DNA from: Dicyema japonicum
Lineage: Eukaryota; Dicyemida; Rhombozoa; Dicyemidae
DNA length: 64,000 bases
Assembly (NCBI GenBank): GCA_011109175.1
Contig: RDEW01000007.1
Location: 1,192,295-1,256,294, forward strand
Reading direction: 5' to 3'
A model generated the notes under the pieces. That model saw nothing but the letters and a program-made list of their open reading frames with translations, searched no databases and was not told the DNA's origin. Shown piece by piece: positions 57,563 to 64,000 of this stretch (position 1 is the first letter of the stretch; each line of letters starts with the position of its first letter). A program made the position numbers and the translations under genes.

Positions 57563-58376
57563 TTTATCATATTGTTCTCCAAATATAGGGAGTGCCTATA
57601 TGGGGTAGCCGACCCGGGCAGCACGCTGTTGGAGGCAGCAGATCCCAGCCATAGTGTTCATGTAATTAAGGTATACTCACTTTTTTCTATATGTTCTTTC
57701 ATCATGGACAAGATTGACTGCTAACGTTCACCATGTTTTCTTGAGAAGACTTCGAACACACGGGATTTAATCGATGGCAGATGCGTGTTCGCTGTAAATT
57801 CCATTACCGCTCTTCGTGATGAAGCGCGGTCAGTAACGTTCTCCTTGTTATGACGACGGTGTCACGCTTCTGCCGCTTGCATGCGAGGCGTATTGTGCCT
57901 TGGTTACCGGTATGTTTAAAGTTAAATGATTATTATCGAACACGACGGTTGTTTTTCCTTAAAACGATCAATCAAATGCTGACAATCATAAACCCGTGGC
58001 TGTAATCCAAGTCTTCGATGTCACATCAACGCCTGTCAAGTTTAGGTTTGATCAGCATTGAATAAAAATTTCTAATAAGCGAGGTGAAAGATAGACTTTG
58101 TGACAGCAAAGGAGCGATTGGACATGGAAGTAATGGTCAGTATTAAGTTTTTAATGTGCATTTTTTGTGATAAAAGCGGAAACTCAGATTAAAAATGATA
58201 AATTACGAGGTCAACTAAAACCATTCAAGGTCTTAGTGCAATGCCTAAAAATAAGGTAACACTCACAGTTCACGTCATTAAATATCCCCGAATATACCTG
58301 AAAGACGTTTTATCCCTTCCCCAGTATGACTAAGAAAAAGCACAAAATATAAATTTATTGAAAGAAATAAAAAAAA
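57563..58376. other. 3' flank of the kinase gene, nothing recognised
   Basis: No exon chain seen. A polyadenylation hexamer for the minus-strand kinase (AATAAA) lies at about 58354-58359, roughly 20 nt after its stop. Confidence 0.4.
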
Positions 58377-61038
58377 TCATGGCATATCTTCATATCCAGT
58401 TAACACGTGGAGATCGACCGTCTCCCTTTCATCCAATGTTTGTATCACCATAAATCTGCTACTAAGAATGAACCTCACCCATTCCTGCCTACAAGTTTGA
58501 ATAATCTTGAAGGGTCATATATATTCTGAATCATTTTATTCTCGTAATTCTTCCCAATAACCCCATGCCTGTAAATAGCCAACAATCCGTTGGAAATAAG
58601 CACTAAAACAACTAATAGTAAACTACCATAGTCATCCACCTTAACATCAAAGGTTAAAAACTCTGAGGCGCTCAGAGACCCGTCCAAATCATAAACTCCA
58701 GCCCAATCTGTCACTAAATATCACATAAAACCGTCAAATCCGACAACCACTGAGTTATCAGTCAACTGTCCAACGAAAATGGCATTCATAGTGTTATAAA
58801 AAACTACAATCAGCCAACCACAAACCATTCGACGATTCATCCTTGAGGGGACCCCATCCAGTATGCAGATTTAGGTCAATGTAATCAAACAATAGATTAG
58901 AACGATCCGTAGCCCTAAAATCACAAAAGCCACTCACTCGGGGTCATTGCTAATTCCAAAACAAAGATATGGGTAAGTTTTATCGATTGAAAACAGAGGT
59001 TCGTTTAGTGTACTCAGTCCATTCGGGATAAAATCCATAATCCGCTCCACGTGCTAAGAAAGGGGCACCTTATTGAGCATGTATTTCCTGTAAGGGAGGT
59101 ACCACTGCAAAAGAACGATCTGGTCAGGTAGAGAACAGAGAAGAAAATCCTCGCAATTAGTAGAACTGCGAAAAGCCACACATCTCTCTATGTCCTTGGT
59201 CTCATCGACTTTGATGATCGGGTTTAACTTTCTAAACTCTCAACACAGCTCAACTTGTTCCTGAAATTGAAGATATCTGACAATTTCGACGATTTCCCCA
59301 TTTCGAAGCCAGTCTGGCTTAAATTCATCATGTCAATAGCGTATAAGGATGAACCAATCCCTAGAATGAGGGACAAGGGTACCAGTTGTTAAAACAAGGA
59401 CCACTTCATACATGTTCATGTGCATCCACGTGCATGGCTTGTAGAAGATCTTTTTAGGCAGAAATTCCCCCAGAACCGCCAAATTGGCCAAATAAACACC
59501 GTCGTTGGTTCCCATTAAGATATTCTGCTCTGAAAATAAGTCAGAGTCCAACCACAGGTATGTCGAATTAACCCACAACTCAGTGCACGTGACATTCAGT
59601 TCGCATTTGTCGCAAATTTTGGTCAACCCCGCCCCCATCTGGAATATAAATGACCAACCAATACAATAACAGATGGGGCCCTAGGCACTCCCACGGATTC
59701 AATTTGCTGCAAAAGTTAGTTTAGCTACCTTGATCTGCTTCCTCCAGTCCCAGGCATAGCAAAGTCCACTGTCTCTCACTATAGTTTCCTCCACGTGTTC
59801 GTCCTAAACTGAAGAATCGTAAAAACGTTCTCAAATTCGTAGTTTTTCATCAAATCCATATCGTTTGCTATTTCAGACACATAATCAGTGATCGTTTCGT
59901 CCTTCGATTCTTCTTTAATAAAATCTGAAATCATCTCCTGCTGTGTGAGTTTGAAAAGTACTTGTTCATAGTTCATAGATTCGTTTTCACCGTCTCTCAT
60001 CTGCTTGGCGATCTTTGATTTGTACAAAGTGACACCACAGAGCTGAGTCAGATTTGGATTCTTCAAGAAATTATGCTAAAATAACCCAAACACTCACGTT
60101 TAGACATTCTGTTGCCGTTATGCGCCATCGGACGTTTTTGTTGAGCGTCTTCTTGATAAAGTTGCAAAGATCGTTAGACCTGACGTAAAGAAGGGATTTT
60201 TACCAATTTGAGGGATCCTTGACTGTGGGACTTTTATAAGAACTCTTCCCGATTAGGTGGAGAGCAGCGACGGGGTGGAGCTCGTACAGAGGCGGTTCTG
60301 TGTCGGCCATTTCGATTGTAGTTATGCCGATACTCCAAATATCGCAGGATTTACCATAACCGCCCAATCTCCGAGCAGCAACAACCTCTGGGGCCATCCT
60401 AGACTAATTTGTTGCTATTTACCAGTAGGGAGTCCCCAAAATTGAGGATCTCTTGGCGACTGTCTTGGTTAGACTCGAGGCAATACCAAAGTCGGCTAAA
60501 TTAAGAAAATAAAGCTAACCAAGTTTAACCTCACCATTGCTATTAAGCAGAATGTTTCCGCCCTGTTAATCACCACGGAAAATAACCTTGATATCTCTGT
60601 GGATCTGGTCGCACGAGTGAATGTACTCAAGTCCCCTAACGGCTTCCCTGATGACATAGGCAATTATATTCTCGGGAAGAGAACCAATGATCGATACAAT
60701 GTCCTGAAGAGATCCCCCTTCACAAATTTCCATGCACATCCACAAACGAGAACGACTAGAATGAAAAATGATGGTAACCAAAGGAATGCTTCGTATATAT
60801 TCACTACTTTTTGTGTCTACATTGGTTGATGACGTCAATTTCATTTTTAATTTGTGAGAAATCATCATCTTTCTCAATTTTTATTGATTTAAGAGCATAT
60901 ATTTTTCCAGTTAAGAGGTGACTGCCCTGTTTATGGTAAATAAGTGATTCTTGCCTTATAGACGTCCCCGTATGTGCCCGATCCGATACGAGAAATTATG
61001 TCATATACATTTTTTGGGTTAGAGAACTTAATATCCAT
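58377..61038 (-). CDS. MAP4K: MAP4K-family (GCK-type) Ser/Thr kinase with CNH domain
   Basis: Ste20/GCK kinase acting upstream of JNK-type MAPK modules. Kinase domain first: [10 protein letters not shown] (residues 19-28), Lys41 in [25 protein letters not shown], catalytic HRDIKGGNILL, ADFGIA, GTPYWMAPEV and [14 protein letters not shown] short acidic linker follows. The citron homology domain runs from [18 protein letters not shown] to [15 protein letters not shown] and [10 protein letters not shown] at the C-terminus. Length about 753-756 aa, close to MAP4K3/5 without their long proline linker. Introns (plus coordinates): 60927-60954 (GC-AG), 60756-60778, 60563-60586, 60496-60519, 60399-60422, 60180-60203, 60076-60097, 59804-59826, 59707-59728, 59639-59664, 59361-59382, 59232-59254, 59054-59068 or 59045-59068, 58915-58937, 58804-58825, 58708-58731 and 58456-58478. 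One base is missing in the A-run after CRHKN (near 60810). The exon sum fits an intact frame once that base is restored. All catalytic residues are present. Confidence 0.93.
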
Positions 61039-61229
61039 AAGGCACGGAAAACCACACTAGTCTGTATTTTATTCAATTGTTAAATTATTACCTTAATTTA
61101 TTAAAACATTTAATTTTTAAAATTTAAATTATAATGCTAATTATTTATTTAAGGCTTTCGACTGTTTACTTTGAAAATTTTTTAAACAAGAATTCCTAAA
61201 GCTTGTAGCTAACTTATTACTGATCGGAG

Positions 61230-61510
61230 AGGATGTGTGCGCGTCGGTCAATCAAGGTCAATTTCCCGGCTTATTCCTAATAGTGTTCCCCGAGGATCCC
61301 CATTATCTCCTTTTTATTTAATCTATTAACGTTCGATCTCTCTACATCGGAAACCGAAAACGACATTTTTCTTACTTATGGTGACAATATCACCATAGCC
61401 TCAAACGACCATGACATTTAGACTGTTGCTTCAGATTGTAACAGAATATGGCCCGTCTTAACTATTGGTTATTGAAGAACCGCATCTCCCGTATTTTGTT
61501 TAAATCAGAC
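61230..61510 (+). mobile_element. LINE-B palm fragment
   Basis: Plus strand reads LIPNSVPRGSPLSPFYL and then IFLTYGDNITIASND, a decayed NGVPQGSPLSP and YADDI-IAS pair. Confidence 0.65.
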
Positions 61511-61599
61511 AATAGATCATGAGGTCATCAGCACTTCATATTTTTTCATTGGCCGTGACCAGATAGGCGCATAGGTGTTATTATTAAATTCGGATACAC

Positions 61600-62040
61600 C
61601 GAGATAAAAACCCTTTGTCGTGCCTATCCTGATTTATAATTGTGGTACAGGGGGTTCAAAACAAGTTATGAAGTGTATTGACAGCTTTCACCACATCATG
61701 CCCCGAAAGGCAGACAATATACGATATGCTATGGAGATCAATAAGGCAAAATTATATAAATTATGTGACACAACCAATATCGACCGAAATCCGACGATCG
61801 AGATGAATACTGTTTGGTCACATTTTGAGGATAGACTTGGGCGTACCAGCAAATCGTGTGATGGAGGAATATTTCAAGGAAGATTATTCGAGGAAGTTCC
61901 AGGACAACTTTACCTTTTGTGTTAAATGAAGACTTAAAAGACGTCGGCAGAAAACTAAAAACGGTTGACTATCTGGATAAACTAAAAGAACTTGCGAAAA
62001 AGAAGGGACCTGGATGAGACTGCTACAAAGGGTGGCTGGC
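61600..62040 (+). mobile_element. LINE-A-like C-terminal fragment
   Basis: PILIYNCGTGGSKQVMKCID matches PVLTYNSGTWGISKQEMDRL of LINE-A. LNEDLKDVGRKLKTVDYLDK, then LKELAKKKG, matches its C-terminal end. Frame breaks throughout. Confidence 0.65.
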
Positions 62041-62044
62041 GCGT

Positions 62045-62130
62045 TCTTTGCAGTTGTAGAAACTATTCCAGTGGAGTGAGTGAGAGAGAATGATCCTTTT
62101 ACTTGCCACCCTGGCACTGGGTGCCAAATT
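62045..62130 (+). repeat. Partial repeat R
   Basis: CCAGTGGAGTGAGTGAG and CCCTGGCACTGGGTGCC match the middle of repeat R copies 1-3. Confidence 0.55.
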
Positions 62131-62169
62131 CCAATGGGAGAGATTCCAATTGGATTTAATTCATTTGGG

Positions 62170-62320
62170 TGATCAGAGAATTTAATGTCCTACAGAATGT
62201 TAGTCGTCCCAGGGATAATTGGAAAGGTGCAACCAAACGTTAACTTGATGTTAAAAAAAACTTTTTGAATTGAAAAAATCTCAAATGGATTACTTATTAA
62301 TGTCCTGAGGATAGACGCAA
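62170..62320 (-). repeat. Dispersed repeat paired with 13700-13860
   Basis: Reverse complement of 13700-13860 (AAGTAATCCATTTGAGATT on the minus strand). Non-coding. Confidence 0.6.
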
Positions 62321-62647
62321 TCTTCTGAATATTAGACTGCTTCTCAGAAGGAATAACGATCTAGCTGGTCGAGTAAAAATAATAGATCCAAATAAGCGTT
62401 GCTTATTACATAATACTTTCACAATCCACTTTTGAAAATCTTATTCTAGGTTTCAAAAACCGCACTAAAGTATTTGGTACATATCTTCAGAGATGACCCT
62501 GTGTTTACAGATTTCTTGGGGAGAGTGTCGGGGTATAAGTCGGTTGGCAAGCCCTATCGTTTCATATTATTTCTCTGATCACCTAATTTGCATGTTTACT
62601 TTATAATAACAACAACAACTTTATTTAAACAAAAAAATAGAAAATAT

Positions 62648-63622
62648 ACAGTACCGGTCAATGAAAATTGCTCATCAATATTTTCATGCTTTTTATTTGA
62701 AAATTAATAAAATTAAAATCTTTGAGCTCATTTTTAGTCTAATTTATTAATTTTTTTTTTTAAAAATTAAATATTCGCTTTATTTAACGAATTTAAAGCA
62801 AAATTAAAAAATAGCGTGACACAAAAAATTGCTCACTTTTGTCGTGAATTCTAAATGGAGGTTATGTGCGGTTCCCGGAAAAAACATTTTGCAGATTTCG
62901 TTAAAGGGGTGATTATTGGCCATTTTAATGAAGGAAAACCATCAGAGAAATTTCCCGCATTATCAATTTATTATTTTCAACTGGTTCGTTTAACATCAGG
63001 AAATAGTGTAAATTTGGATCAATTTCTCGACAGCCTGGATCAGGACGTTTGCCGAAATTAAATTTAATACATGATGAATTTTTATGTACTGAATCCAAAA
63101 GTCAACCGACGCTGTTGGCGCCAGAATTATCTGCAATAACAAAGGAAAAATTTAATATTACCGTTTCCCCACGGACAATTACCAGAACATTAAATCGAAA
63201 TGGATTATGCTGTAGACATGCTAAAAGAAAGCCATTTATATCCCAAAAAATATTGATTTGAGATGGGCGATTTCAAAAAAATTTATTTCCCTTTCGGATG
63301 AGACATGCAAATCGGTATTATTTTCCGAAGAATCTGTTTTCAATGTTTTTTCTAACAAGAAACATCAACTTATTTATAGAAAAAATTACAGCCTTCAAAA
63401 TGTCAATTTACTTCCCACTGTAAATTTTGGAGGAGGCCGAGTTCTGATTTGGGGTGTATATCATATATCGGTGTCGGCAATATCGTTTTTGTAGATCAAA
63501 ACATGAATAGTGCATGTTACATTATTTTATTAGCCAATAATCTGCAACAATCTGCAGAAAAAATGTGCTTAAAATTAATTATTTTTCAGCAAGACAACGC
63601 TCCATGCCATACATCTCGCAGA
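62648..63622 (+). mobile_element. Tc1/mariner remnant, 3' end lost
   Basis: A left terminal repeat (TA-CAGTACCGGTCAATGAAAAT) starts at 62650. Transposase text in several frames: SPRTITRTLNRNGLCCR, RWAISKKFISLSDETC, VLFSEESVFNVFSNKK, FGGGRVLIWG-VYHISGVGNI and IIFQQDNAPCHTSR. The first catalytic Asp, usually FSDES, reads FSEES, and no intact frame exists. The element is cut at about 63622 by the REL-endonuclease fragment. Confidence 0.85.
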
Positions 63623-64000
63623 TGATAGTTACTCTTGTAACTTCATCATAGTTTTTAACTTTCAGCCTATGTCTATGCTCGATTATCATGCTCTCTAAAG
63701 TTTTTTTAATCGTCATTGATCGGATGTTTGCCTTTGTAGAGACATCCACGTTGAGTCTTTCCATATAGGAATTGTAATAGTTCTTTGTTACTACTCCATC
63801 CCATGTCAAAAAAATCGGAATTATTGTCACCTTGGCCTTGTGAATTTGTGCTAGTTCTTCTGCCAGAAGGTCGTATTTGTGGAGTTTTTTTACTTCAACA
63901 TGTTTTAACAAATCTTGGGAAGTGACCCTACTTCTATTAGTATAATTTCGTTCTTGGATTTATCGTGTACGAAAATATCAGGTTTGTTATTTTTAACTTG
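63600..64000 (-). mobile_element. R2-like REL-endonuclease fragment, runs off window
   Basis: Minus strand: KNNKPDIFVHDKSKNEIILI, EVG, then LKHVEVKKLHKYDLLAEELA, TIIPIFLTWDGVVTKNY and TIKKTLESMIIEHRHR. Same family as 9385-9880 and 12607-12966, and the best-preserved C-terminus of the three. One frame break near 63915. Confidence 0.8.

Overview
The window looks like nuclear DNA of a small AT-rich metazoan genome. It carries metazoan-type housekeeping and signalling genes (STT3, RPL26 and a GCK-type MAP4K with a CNH domain). Every gene that can be followed is cut by extremely short GT-AG introns of about 22-28 nt. Introns this uniformly tiny are a known trait of dicyemid mesozoans, so a dicyemid or similarly reduced parasite is my best guess. 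This is an inference and other lineages with mini-introns are not excluded. Because exons are short and shift frame at each intron, long-ORF reading hides most genes here; the models below were stitched by hand from splice sites, frame and family similarity.

Layout. 1-1015: internally deleted LINE-A copy and a SINE (minus). 3632-4717: unidentified five-intron gene (minus). 5592-6647: nested inverted-repeat element. 7490-9880: decayed R2-like LINE with restriction-like endonuclease. 10195-12690: decayed LINE-B with a degenerate 2A-like motif. 12607-14350: REL-endonuclease, hAT and other debris. 15017-17420: STT3 (minus, 11 introns). 18425-19049: repeat R with a 61-bp tandem and a pogo-like end. 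20900-21560: LINE debris. 21700-22125: RPL26. 23110-28735: three transposons nested inside one another, with the LINE-A at the core one indel from intact. 29150-32880: LINE-B pieces, SINE, pogo remnant and a Jockey-like copy that sits head to head with a longer copy at 32960-36152.

36153-40250 and 46345-51225 are two direct copies of one segment (blocks A, B, C), each altered by different insertions. Between them lie a 329-330-bp satellite (40248-42440), a 49-bp minisatellite (42608-43062), a LINE-A remnant and an integrase-zinc-finger gene (44679-45431, minus). 52226-53342: a previously hidden single-pass membrane protein gene with nine mini-introns. 54752-57382: a hAT element with perfect 8-bp target duplications, loaded with LINE pieces. 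58377-61038: MAP4K-like kinase (minus, 17 introns). 61230-64000: LINE debris, a Tc1/mariner remnant and another REL-endonuclease fragment.

The host genes have no operon logic; they are islands in transposon-rich DNA. Several otherwise good genes carry frame breaks, most of them at or beside short homopolymer runs, which suggests residual assembly indels more than true pseudogenes. All family calls come from reading motifs by eye; no database search was run.
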